Assembly: GCF_033807575.1 (NCBI RefSeq)
Contig: NC_084706.1
Span: 23,288,725-23,352,724, forward strand
Source: Cydia pomonella
Lineage: Eukaryota; Arthropoda; Insecta; Lepidoptera; Tortricidae
Length of the DNA stretch: 64,000 bases
Direction of reading: 5' to 3'
Shown: positions 47,401 through 59,400 of the stretch, one piece after another
Position numbering within the stretch: position 1 is the first letter of the stretch
Layout of the letters: every line of letters begins with the position of its first letter
The notes under the pieces: generated by a model
Databases searched by the model: none
Told to the model about the DNA's origin: nothing
The model's input: only the letters and a program-made list of their open reading frames with translations
Translations under genes and position numbers: made by a program

Positions 47401-50400
47401 AAGGTACGTCACGCGGTACACAAAGTCTTTGCAAGTATTTAAATTTTTTCTGACGATTTTTGTGCGGTTTGATGTGTTTTGGTACTATTTTGTTTCGCAT
47501 AATACACGTTAGGAAGTGTTTACGAAGAGCACGATGTCACCACACATGAATGTGCAATTTTACTTGCAACACAGTGCAATATTACTTGTAAAGCCCCACA
47601 ATAATTACTACTGTACCATTTTAAACTGCAACGTCTCAGACCTCAATATTTTTAAATATTTTAAATTTACATGAGTAGGTATGGGTCGTAAAAGTAGACG
47701 CCGCTGAATTAAGCCGTCGCGCATCTTTACTTACTCGTTATTATTTATATAATTACTCATTACTGGGCATAACTCATATTCACTTTAACAAATTCAGATA
47801 CATTTCCAATTAAATTAATAATTGGGCTCCCTTCATTCGTACTCATTACTAATCGGAATATGTGTGTTCAAACCTATACCTAATATCAAAGAGAATTTGA
47901 AATAGAGGTGGATTGTCAAAGAAAACTTTGTAGCCACAGTTGATTTACTGCCATCTTTCGACACATGATTAAAAACTTTTAGAATGCCATTTGACTTTGA
48001 TCCTTATTCTTTCACTGATATGTGTTAAATTTGTTAAATATCAAAAAGTAGCGCCATCTAATAGATCAAACGCCAAAAGTATGGCGGCATCGTTTCGAGC
48101 GATGGCGCCACAACCTTTAGGTTGTGCTCTGTAAGATGGCGCCACTTTTAGAGATTTAACAAATTTAACACATATCAGAGAAAGAATAAGGATCAAACAC
48201 TTTTATTTCAAATTCTCAAAATATTGATGTTCATCAATCATACTGAACAAGTAAATAAATGTAACGCTAGCGTAGATTCGAAACATGTTGTCCATGTAAT
48301 GAGAAAAACAAGCGGTATTAACAAAACAAATGTGAAAATGAAAGCCAAGTTAAATGTTAACCCCCTTATTCATTCATAAACGGATAGGTCAGGTATTACT
48401 AGCCTCAATGACCTAATAATTGTACGTCTTAATCTGTCATGTAAATTCATGTATTTGTACGAGGCCGGGGTAAAGCCATTTAACTATAAGATATTACCTA
48501 CTACGTATAGAACCGCCACTGAGAACCAATATTTTGCGCCATGAGTTGTTGTTATTTTGACAACAAACCATAGAAGCGATGCGTGGTACAGGTTGCTATT
48601 ACGACAATTTTATTGTTTGGTATGGCTTCTCTAAACTAATAGTAACTCAAAGGGTAAAACATAAAGTAATTGAGGCTTGTAATATGCGTTTGTGAATAAG
48701 GGGGTAAGAATATGCCTCCGTTGATTTCACCGACATAAAAATAAAAATCTAAGTTTCCAAATTCTGTAGATAGAGTGCGATCACACTAAGTTTTTATGCC
48801 AAGTGCTTACATTAAGCATATGCTCTTATGGGTAATACAATATGTATTGTAAAGTCGGTATTAAACTTAGCGTGGACGGAGTCTATGATAATAATTAGGT
48901 CCTGATTTGAGGGGGCAACTGGCAAATGTTTATGACACCAGCATAGATTTTACCTGACTCTAGTTTTGTTCTATAACGGTTGGCCAAGCTAGAAAAAAGG
49001 TACTATACGTAGGATTGACAGGTAAACCCTATGCTGGTGCCATATGTAAAATACTTCGACCGACTGGTTGCGTTCATTTTCGTTGAACTTGGCTGCCGCG
49101 TGTGTTATAACTATGACTGTACATTAAGAGCTATTACGCACTGTCGGCTGGTCGCCGGTATGACTTTCTATAGTTTATACAGGCGTTTACGCACTTACGA
49201 CAACTTTGTTTCCGTCTCTCTCACTCGAACATAGTTGTGAAGAACATATGTGATGCTTGTGCTTGGTGTCCTGGCCCTAGTTGCCTAATGTTTTGGTCGC
49301 CGAGAGACCAAGTCGCCGGCGGCTAGTCGACAGCGCGTAGCGGCTCTAATAGAATGACAGACGTTACTGGTAATGCCAATAATAATGATTGTGTACAGTG
49401 ACCGGCGCGACGGACGACGGGTTCCTGGAGGGCTGCGTGCGCGCCACGGGCGCTGCGGGCTTGTTCCCAGCGCACTGTGTGCAAGAAGTACGGTTGCGGC
49501 AAAACAAAAACGTGCACCAGGTACAAATTTATTGCCATTGTCGCCTATGTTAATCAACTTAAACGTATGAGAGTGGCATCAGTACACGCTACTCAAATTT
49601 TTTGAACGCTCGACGCATTTTGGAAAAAAATATGCTCATTCTATTTTATTTTATTTTATTAAAGTAATAACCTGAATTTCAGGCGTTACCAGCGGGTCCC
49701 ATCCACCACTCACGAGTGAACGGACGGCGGGAGATGCCTCTCAGCAAGACGTACAGCGCCACCGCACCCAGGATAAAGAAAACGTAAGTGTTCCCCGTAT
49801 TTTCATTGTCATTACGTGGGCAATAGTGAAAGTTCTAATAATGAGCCACTTAAGACTGATACCATTAGAGATGACGATTATAAACCTTTTATTGTTTGCA
49901 AATGTAACTATATGCCGATTTTTCGAGGTTTTTTTTATACTACGTCGGTGGCAAACAAGCATACGGCCCGCCTGAGGAGTTACATGCGCGTTGCCGACCC
50001 TAACAACCCTCCTTCCCCTCGTTGAGCTCTGGGAACCTTACTCACCGGCAGGAACGCAATACTATGAGTAGGGTCTAGTATTATTTGGGTACGGTTTTCT
50101 GTAAGGTGGAGGTACTTCCCCAGTTGGGCTCTGCTCTAGATCTGGAATGACACCCGCTGTGCTGTGCCCTACCACACAAAGCGAGATGACATTCACAATG
50201 CCCATAACTCTCCTGTGGACATAGTTTAAGGACGTACCCGGGTAATTTATTTGGGTGTGATATGTATTTAGCAGTGTGAAAACGAATTTAAATGCTAGCC
50301 TATGACGTAAACTAATTCATTCAAGTCTATAAAACGAAAATGAAGCTAGGTGACTGAAGAAATCATGCATCGACTGTTGATTACGAGTAGAATACAGTTA

Positions 50401-53400
50401 ATGATTTAAGAACATGAACACAACATGTCCGAATTCAATGATGCTTATTCTACAACATTAAACAAACAATATAGTAAATATCGCACTATTGTCTTCGAAA
50501 CAATTAGTGATCTCATTTGAGTAGGTTTTCTGGCACAAGCGGTTTAGTGTTATCCTCGTGAGGCTCTGTGTACATTATGTTGTACATGTTCAAGATTCTA
50601 TTTTGATTCTATAGATGGTTTCAAATAACAAAACAAACAAAACAATTGCTTCTGGAACTCAGGAGATTATGGATATGGTGTCTCTGGTTAATATTAACAT
50701 ATTTGTAAATTGGTAAGTACCTAATCAAATTATTGTTTTTCATGCAAGTAAGGGCCCTATCTAATATTATCAATCAATCAATAAATATAATTTATTGCAA
50801 GAACATAGTAAAATTATAAAAGGTAACATAGTAAAAAATTATCTTCTACCAGCAAATGCATGCAATATTTAACAATACTTATTACAAATTACGATAACAA
50901 ATTAACAATTCAATGTATATGTTACTGTAAAAGCCCGAAGTACGGTAAAACCTAGGATATACTATATACTAATATCAAAATATTACACAACAATAAATGT
51001 CAAGATATTATGTTTAAAGAACTTTATTTCTCAAAATAAATTTTACATTTCACTTAATGAGAATATATACTAAATCAAAAGTAAATTAGTGAGCATTGCA
51101 AGTTATACAAAACAAACAAAAACAATAACTAATTAGACTAAGACGTTTTTGTCACAATACTCGTAATTAATAGTAGCACACTGCAGGTAGCACTATAAAA
51201 GTCCAGAGACTTACACTTAAAATACAGAACAAGTTCATTTTAGAGAATGAGTAACACAAATACATATTAAAAACAGAACGATCCTAATTACCTACACTTT
51301 AAGTTCAATTTGCTATACATGTGGCCATCAATACATCATCATCATCATATTACGCAAAAATAAATGACAAAATATTACACAAAAACAAATTTATTTTTCA
51401 AAACAATATAGATAACAATTATATATAATATCTAATTAGATATTTGGTACATTTGCTAAATAGTCCTTTGCTGAGTAAAAACATTTGTCTAGTAGTCATT
51501 CCTTAGGTGTTTTGTTAAGGCTATTAAAAATTATAACTTTAACTTACAACCAAAACACATTACGGCTGCGACGCAATCCCGCGTTGTCACACACACCCTT
51601 CGGCCAAAACCCTTACTCGGTGAATCGGGTCGCTCTTAGAGGTTGGACCTATTAAGTGCGTCAGACTTACGGCGCCCCTTTGAGGTCGCTAAACGATCCC
51701 TCGGAATATCCACCACAAAAGAATGAATAAATGCGACCATTGAATTCCAGTTACGGCAACGTGGAGACGCGCACAGTGGTGCTGCACCGCGCGCGGCGGG
51801 GCTTCGGCTTCGTGCTGCGCGGGGCCAAGGCCTCGTCGCCGCTCATGGAGCTGCGGCCGTCCGAGCGCTGCCCCGGCCTGCAGTACCTGGACGACGTGGA
51901 CGCGGGCGGCGTGGCCGACCGCGCCGGCCTGAAGAAGGGAGACTTTCTTGTCGCGGTGAGTCCAACCAAACTCCAGTCTAATACTAAAGGAACTCATTTT
52001 AAGGAAACAGTTCAATTTCCCGTGGAACGCACGATATATCAACACTTAAAACTTGTTCATTAAATCTTCGCCTATCGACTATTTCAGACTCTTTAGATCG
52101 ATGTCCTATGTTTCTGGACAATAACTGGGTCACTAGAAGAGAGAATTAGTAGAGAATTCCTCGCCCCGTTCCTGTTGTTGTTGTACATACAATTATTTAC
52201 AGTCTTGGCAGTTCAGCAGTTGATATGGATGTATATAGTTTGTGGAACACCTGTTCGAACTAATAAACTCTAAAATGTTTGATTGGTATTTTCAGATAAA
52301 CGGCGAAGACGTGTCAGCCGCGTCGCACGAGCACGTGGTGGAGCTGATCCGCGGCTCGGGGGCGCTGGTGTCTATGACCGTCGCTTCGTTGCATTCTACA
52401 AACGGTCAGTACTTGAAAAGTAACGTCCAGTGACCGAAGCCAAGATGACAATCGCTTATAAAGAAACGCCAATCGAAAATCATCAAATGACATGAATGAA
52501 TGACAGATTCGAACGAAAAATTATTTAATAGGCATTATTTAAGCTTTGATTGGTGATTGATTTTATTTGCCTCGGCCCTCATATGTGGTGAATAATTTGA
52601 AATTCATACGAATAATTAGCGATCTCTTCAGCATATTGCGCAACAACTTGTAATTTTTTTATTAAAATTTTATTAGACATTATAAATCTCAAATTTTGTT
52701 GTTTGACATTACAGGTAACGAGCACAACACATGCACAGTGCCCACGAGCAAGTCGCAGAACCAGCTCTCAAGCTCCGGTCGCCCGTACGCCGCCACGCTG
52801 CCCAGGAAAGGGGCCGGAGGTATGTACACGTACACATGTAGTCAGAGAACACATGCAGTGTCCCCGACTGTTCTGCTCAGGTCCCCCGTGAGTCGCATTG
52901 CTTCCCAAGAAGTGAAAAAGAGGCTGGTGGGACGGTATGGACATCATTAAACTGCCTTCTCGAACTCTCCCTTCGAATTATCAATCCCTTCCCATCCCGG
53001 CACAAACGAGTCGAAACAAAATCGATGATTTTACCAAAACCGTTAATTTTTGCTACAAATTAATAGTTATATCATCGGTTTTCGTTTGATTCGTAACCGA
53101 ATGCGACACCGATTTAAATATAGGCTAAGATTATGCTGTGACACAGCGGTGCAGTTTTACGCAGCGCAGGGCAGAGTAGATTTTGTAAAGTAAAGAACGT
53201 CCTTGCTCCGCACCGTGCATAGCTAAAGGACGTTCCATACTTTACAAAATCTGATCAGTCCTGCGCTGCGTGGAACTGTGTCGCCTGCGTCTTCGCATAC
53301 GCTTAGCCATAGTCCGGTGAACTAATTTCTCAAGTAGAAATTCGTACCTTTTTCTACTGATAAATTGGTTCTCCAGACAAGGATTGTGGACAGTGTGTAT

Positions 53401-56400
53401 AATTAGTGGTGATGTTGTTGCAGGGCGCAGCCCGGCGCCGGCGCCGCCGCGGCGCGACCCGCGCACCACGCTCAGCGTGGGCCGCGCGCGCGCCAAGTCC
53501 ATGGTCGCCGGCCTCGGTAACTATGCTAGCTCTGTATGTAAGTGGTGTTGGTTGTGCCCGCGCAGGCCGCAGCCCGGCGCGACCCGCGCACCACGCTCAG
53601 CGTGGGCCGCGCGCGCGCCAAGTCCATGGTCGCCGGCCTCGGTAACTATGCTAGCTCTGTATGTAAGTGGTGTTGGTTGTGCCCGCGCAGGCCGCAGCCC
53701 GGCGCGACCCGCGCACCACGCTCAGCGTGGGCCGCGCGCGCGCCAAGTCCATGGTCGCCGGCCTCGGTAACTATGCTAGCTCTGTATGTAAGTGGTGTTG
53801 GTTGTGCCCGCGCAGGCCGCAGCCCGGCGCGACCCGCGCACCACGCTCAGCGTGGGCCGCGCGCGCGCCAAGTCCATGGTCGCCGGCCTCGGTAACTATG
53901 CTAGCTCTGTATGTAAGTGGTGTTGGTTGTGCCCGCGCAGGCCGCAGCCCGGCGCGACCCGCGCACCACGCTCAGCGTGGGCCGCGCGCGCGCCAAGTCC
54001 ATGGTCGCCGGCCTCGGTAACTATGCTAGCTCTGTATGTAAGTGGTGTTGGTTGTGCCCGCGCAGGCCGCAGCCCGGCGCGACCCGCGCACCACGCTCAG
54101 CGTGGGCCGCGCGCGCGCCAAGTCCATGGTCGCCGGCCTCGGTAACTATGCTAGCTCTGTATGTAAGTGGTGTTGGTTGTGCCCGCGCAGGCCGCAGCCC
54201 GGCGCGACCCGCGCACCACGCTCAGCGTGGGCCGCGCGCGCGCCAAGTCCATGGTCGCCGGCCTCGGTAACTATGCTAGCTCTGTATGTAAGTGGTGTTG
54301 GTTGTGCCCGCGCAGGCCGCAGCCCGGCGCGACCCGCGCACCACGCTCAGCGTGGGCCGCGCGCGCGCCAAGTCCATGGTCGCCGGCCTCGGTAACTATG
54401 CTAGCTCTGTATGTAAGTGGTGTTGGTTGTGCCCGCGCAGGCCGCAGCCCGGCGCGACCCACGCACCACGCTCAGCGTGGGCCGCGCGCGCGCCAAGTCC
54501 ATGGTCGCCGGCCTCGGTAACTATGCTAGCTCTGTATGTAAGTGGTGTTGGTTGTGCCCGCGCAGGCCGCAGCCCGGCGCGACCCACGCACCACGCTCAG
54601 CGTGGGCCGCACGCGCGCCAAGTCCATGGTCGCCGGCCTCGGTAACTATGCTAGCTCTGTATGTAAGTGGTGTTGGTTGTGCCCGCGCAGGCCGCAGCCC
54701 GGCGCGACCCACGCACCACGCTCAGCGTGGGCCGCGCGCGCGCCAAGTCCATGGTCGCCGGCCTCGGTAACTATGCTAGCTCTGTATGTAAGTGGTGTTG
54801 GTTGTGCCCGCGCAGGCCGCAGCCCGGCGCGACCCACGCACCACGCTCAGCGTGGGCCGCGCGCGCGCCAAGTCCATGGTCGCCGGCCTCGGTAACTATG
54901 CTAGCTCTGTATGTAAGTGGTGTTGGTTGTGCCCGCGCAGGCCGCAGCCCGGCGCGACCCGCGCACCACGCTCAGCGTGGGCCGCGCGCGCGCCAAGTCC
55001 ATGGTCGCCGGCCTCGGTAACTATGCTAGCTCTGTATGTAAGTGGTGTTGGTTGTGCCCGCGCAGGCCGCAGCCCGGCGCGACCCGCGCACCACGCTCAG
55101 CGTGGGCCGCGCGCGCGCCAAGTCCATGGTCGCCGGCCTCGGTAACTATGCTAGCTCTGTATGTAAGTGGTGTTGGTTGTGCCCGCGCAGGCCGCAGCCC
55201 GGCGCGACCCGCGCACCACGCTCAGCGTGGGCCGCGCGCGCGCCAAGTCCATGGTCGCCGGCCTCGGTAACTATGCTAGCTCTGTATGTAAGTGGTGTTG
55301 GTTGTGCCCGCGCAGGCCGCAGCCCGGCGCGACCCGCGCACCACGCTCAGCGTGGGCCGCGCGCGCGCCAAGTCCATGGTCGCCGGCCTCGGTAACTATG
55401 CTAGCTCTGTATGTAAGTGGTGTTGGTTGTGCCCGCGCAGGCCGCAGCCCGGCGCGACCCGCGCACCACGCTCAGCGTGGGCCGCGCGCGCGCCAAGTCC
55501 ATGGTCGCCGGCCTCGGTAACTATGCTAGCTCTGTATGTAAGTGGTGTTGGTTGTGCCCGCGCAGGCCGCAGCCCGGCGCGACCCGCGCACCACGCTCAG
55601 CGTGGGCCGCGCGCGCGCCAAGTCCATGGTCGCCGGCCTCGGTAACTATGCTAGCTCTGTATGTAAGTGGTGTTGGTTGTGCCCGCGCAGGCCGCAGCCC
55701 GGCGCGACCCGCGCACCACGCTCAGCGTGGGCCGCGCGCGCGCCAAGTCCATGGTCGCCGGCCTCGGTAACTATGCTAGCTCTGTATGTAAGTGGTGTTG
55801 GTTGTGCCCGCGCAGGCCGCAGCCCGGCGCGACCCGCGCACCACGCTCAGCGTGGGCCGCGCGCGCGCCAAGTCCATGGTCGCCGGCCTCGGTAACTATG
55901 CTAGCTCTGTATGTAAGTGGTGTTGGTTGTGCCCGCGCAGGCCGCAGCCCGGCGCGACCCGCGCACCACGCTCAGCGTGGGCCGCGCGCGCGCCAAGTCC
56001 ATGGTCGCCGGCCTCGGTAACTATGCTAGCTCTGTATGTAAGTGGTGTTGGTTGTGCCCGCGCAGGCCGCAGCCCGGCGCGACCCGCGCACCACGCTCAG
56101 CGTGGGCCGCGCGCGCGCCAAGTCCATGGTCGCCGGCCTCGGTAACTATGCTAGCTCTGTATGTAAGTGGTGTTGGTTGTGCCCGCGCAGGCCGCAGCCC
56201 GGCGCGACCCGCGCACCACGCTCAGCGTGGGCCGCGCGCGCGCCAAGTCCATGGTCGCCGGCCTCGGTAACTATGCTAGCTCTGTATGTAAGTGGTGTTG
56301 GTTGTGCCCGCGCAGGCCGCAGCCCGGCGCGACCCGCGCACCACGCTCAGCGTGGGCCGCGCGCGCGCCAAGTCCATGGTCGCCGGCCTCGGTAACTATG

Positions 56401-59400
56401 CTAGCTCTGTATGTAAGTGGTGTTGGTTGTGCCCGCGCAGGCCGCAGCCCGGCGCGACCCGCGCACCACGCTCAGCGTGGGCCGCGCGCGCGCCAAGTCC
56501 ATGGTCGCCGGCCTCGGTAACTATGCTAGCTCTGTATGTAAGTGGTGTTGGTTGTGCCCGCGCAGGCCGCAGCCCGGCGCGACCCGCGCACCACGCTCAG
56601 CGTGGGCCGCGCGCGCGCCAAGTCCATGGTCGCCGGCCTCGGTAACTATGCTAGCTCTGTATGTAAGTGGTGTTGGTTGTGCCCGCGCAGGCCGCAGCCC
56701 GGCGCGACCCGCGCACCACGCTCAGCGTGGGCCGCGCGCGCGCCAAGTCCATGGTCGCCGGCCTCGGTAACTATGCTAGCTCTGTATGTAAGTGGTGTTG
56801 GTTGTGCCCGCGCAGGCCGCAGCCCGGCGCGACCCGCGCACCACGCTCAGCGTGGGCCGCGCGCGCGCCAAGTCCATGGTCGCCGGCCTCGGTAACTATG
56901 CTAGCTCTGTATGTAAGTGGTGTTGGTTGTGCCCGCGCAGGCCGCAGCCCGGCGCGACCCGCGCACCACGCTCAGCGTGGGCCGCGCGCGCGCCAAGTCC
57001 ATGGTCGCCGGCCTCGGTAACTATGCTAGCTCTGTATGTAAGTGGTGTTGGTTGTGCCCGCGCAGGCCGCAGCCCGGCGCGACCCGCGCACCACGCTCAG
57101 CGTGGGCCGCGCGCGCGCCAAGTCCATGGTCGCCGGCCTCGGTAACTATGCTAGCTCTGTATGTAAGTGGTGTTGGTTGTGCCCGCGCAGGCCGCAGCCC
57201 GGCGCGACCCGCGCACCACGCTCAGCGTGGGCCGCGCGCGCGCCAAGTCCATGGTCGCCGGCCTCGGTAACTATGCTAGCTCTGTATGTAAGTGGTGTTG
57301 GTTGTGCCCGCGCAGGCCGCAGCCCGGCGCGACCCGCGCACCACGCTCAGCGTGGGCCGCGCGCGCGCCAAGTCCATGGTCGCCGGCCTCGGTAACTATG
57401 CTAGCTCTGTATGTAAGTGGTGTTGGTTGTGCCCGCGCAGGCCGCAGCCCGGCGCGACCCGCGCACCACGCTCAGCGTGGGCCGCGCGCGCGCCAAGTCC
57501 ATGGTCGCCGGCCTCGGTAACTATGCTAGCTCTGTATGTAAGTGGTGTTGGTTGTGAAACGCTAAAAATGGACTCGTATTATTTGAGCGGTTTTCCAGCC
57601 TCTCCTACAATGTATTATGGAATGTTGGATTGTAAAGATGGTTGTGAACTCGACTGTACCTATGCTTTGCTAATCCTAGAAAACCCTGTATAATCGCTTT
57701 TCGAAAAACCCCATACTACATCAAAAAAATACCTACTTATACTAAATCTACCTTATAAGACGGCAATTAATAGTTATTGGCACTTTAAATAATGTTTAAA
57801 TAGGAAATGTATTATAAGTACCTACCTAGTTTGGCAAAAGTCGCTTGTCAGTGGAGCATAAGCAAAAATAATCATATTCTCTTTTGAACCGACTTCGAAA
57901 TTCCAAAAGGATTCGAAATATGAAGGGTCATAAAAAATGTTTTTCTTCTCTTGCTAATGGAGAAATTAACACAGTTTTTATAAGTCTACTGTTACTGACA
58001 AAATTGTTTGCCTGACTATAGTTTATTTTACATTTTATTTCATAATGGAAACGCAATGCAGTCCAAATAAATGCAATACACGAATCTTCCAGAAAATGGC
58101 GGGGAAAAAGAAGAGAACTGCGAGCCCCTCAGCGTGGCTGGCAAATCCTCGTCGGCAGAGTCGGTCCAACACAGTAACAGTAAGTTTTATCCACCACCAC
58201 CACAAAACTTGCGACAACTAACCTGGGGGCCTAACCAAAATGACAATCATTGATAAAAACGTCAATCGAAACATAAATTACGTATAGAATAATCATGTGA
58301 TTTTTCGTAACATTTATCATCCCGGTGTAGTGTGTCGCCTTACCCTCACACATAGCCAATATACTATATAAGCTCGTACATGTTATTCTAGACAGAATGT
58401 AAGTAAACCTATGCTTCTGAGATAGTGTTTGTCATCACGTCCCACATCACATGGCGACCCAGCCTGGAAAGTAACAACAAGGTTTAACAGTCAAATTTCA
58501 ATGGGAGGGCTTATGTAATTGTAATTTTTAATTATATAATGTAATTAGTAATGTATGGGTCTTGTTATCCGTAATAAATGATTTTATTTATTTATGTATC
58601 TTAGCAAAGTGAAAGTTATGAGTAGTACGGATATAGTTTTACTGACATGTAAATAAACTATGTCTTATAATTAAAATGTTGTTCCTGCCGGACTATTTTA
58701 AAAATTATAGTGCAGTGGTGGTACTTTATAAGGAATATTTAATTGGATAATGTGTATTGACCACACAAGTGGGACAGTGACAGAAATAAATAATTGTGGA
58801 CCAATAAAATAAGTGAAAAACAAAAACTATACTGGACACTCAAATGAAAAATAAAATGCGGGATTTCTAAGGCAGTGTCTTACCTGAGCGAATAACTCGC
58901 GAACGCGAAGCGGCGCGGCGCGGGTGAATTCAATCCTTTGATACCTATGGAAGTGTCTTACGTGGGCGATCTCCGAATGCCGTTGGGCCGCCGCGCCGCG
59001 TCGCATTCGCGAGTCATCGCCCACGTAAGCCACTGCGTAATAGTGGATGGTTGGAGCAGGAACTTGTTCGCGCCGTGGATGTCGTGAGGTCTACATGTAC
59101 AGGGTTGTTACTGAAAATCCGGAGGAAATATTTTTTTAATTATTGCGCATTTGTCGATGTACCTACGTTGTCATTTAGCTAGCCTCCTTGGCGCCGTAGT
59201 CATGATGACTGTCTTTTATTAACAAACTCCAATCGAACAGTGAAAATGTATAGGGAGCGGGCATGAACTGTAGTGGGCAGCACAGAAGCCCTCTGTTTGT
59301 TGACATATAATGGCAAGTTTTAGTTTGGGCTACCAGATGGCTCTACAGTGAACAAGGGAAAATGCGTGACCTGTAGGGGGTAGCGTCAGCTTAGAAGTAT

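Larger units (their letters stand above)
47404..49398 (+). other. SHANK intron 7
   Basis: Contains two MITEs (47998-48197 and 48361-48704) and a smaller inverted pair near 48935-49043 ('accagcatagattttacctg' / 'caggtaaaccctatgctggt'). No exon. Confidence 0.7.

Noticed and set aside
51008..51700. Possible 3' end of an antisense gene in SHANK intron 9
   Set aside because: T-rich sequence with AATAAA-like motifs on the minus strand, but no coding frame on that strand outside the complement of exon 10.
51689..52045. 118-aa antisense frame over the PDZ exon
   Set aside because: It is the complement of SHANK exon 10 and lacks independent support.
53517..57556. Tandem array as CRISPR or classical satellite
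   Set aside because: There are no variable spacers, and the unit is plainly made from a SHANK exon and its intron in a eukaryotic genome.
53667..57693. Series of overlapping 117-133 aa open frames through the 125-bp array
   Set aside because: They are the result of reading a 125-bp period (not divisible by 3) through three frames until a TAA; they read through obvious intron sequence. Only the spliced exon copies are worth considering.
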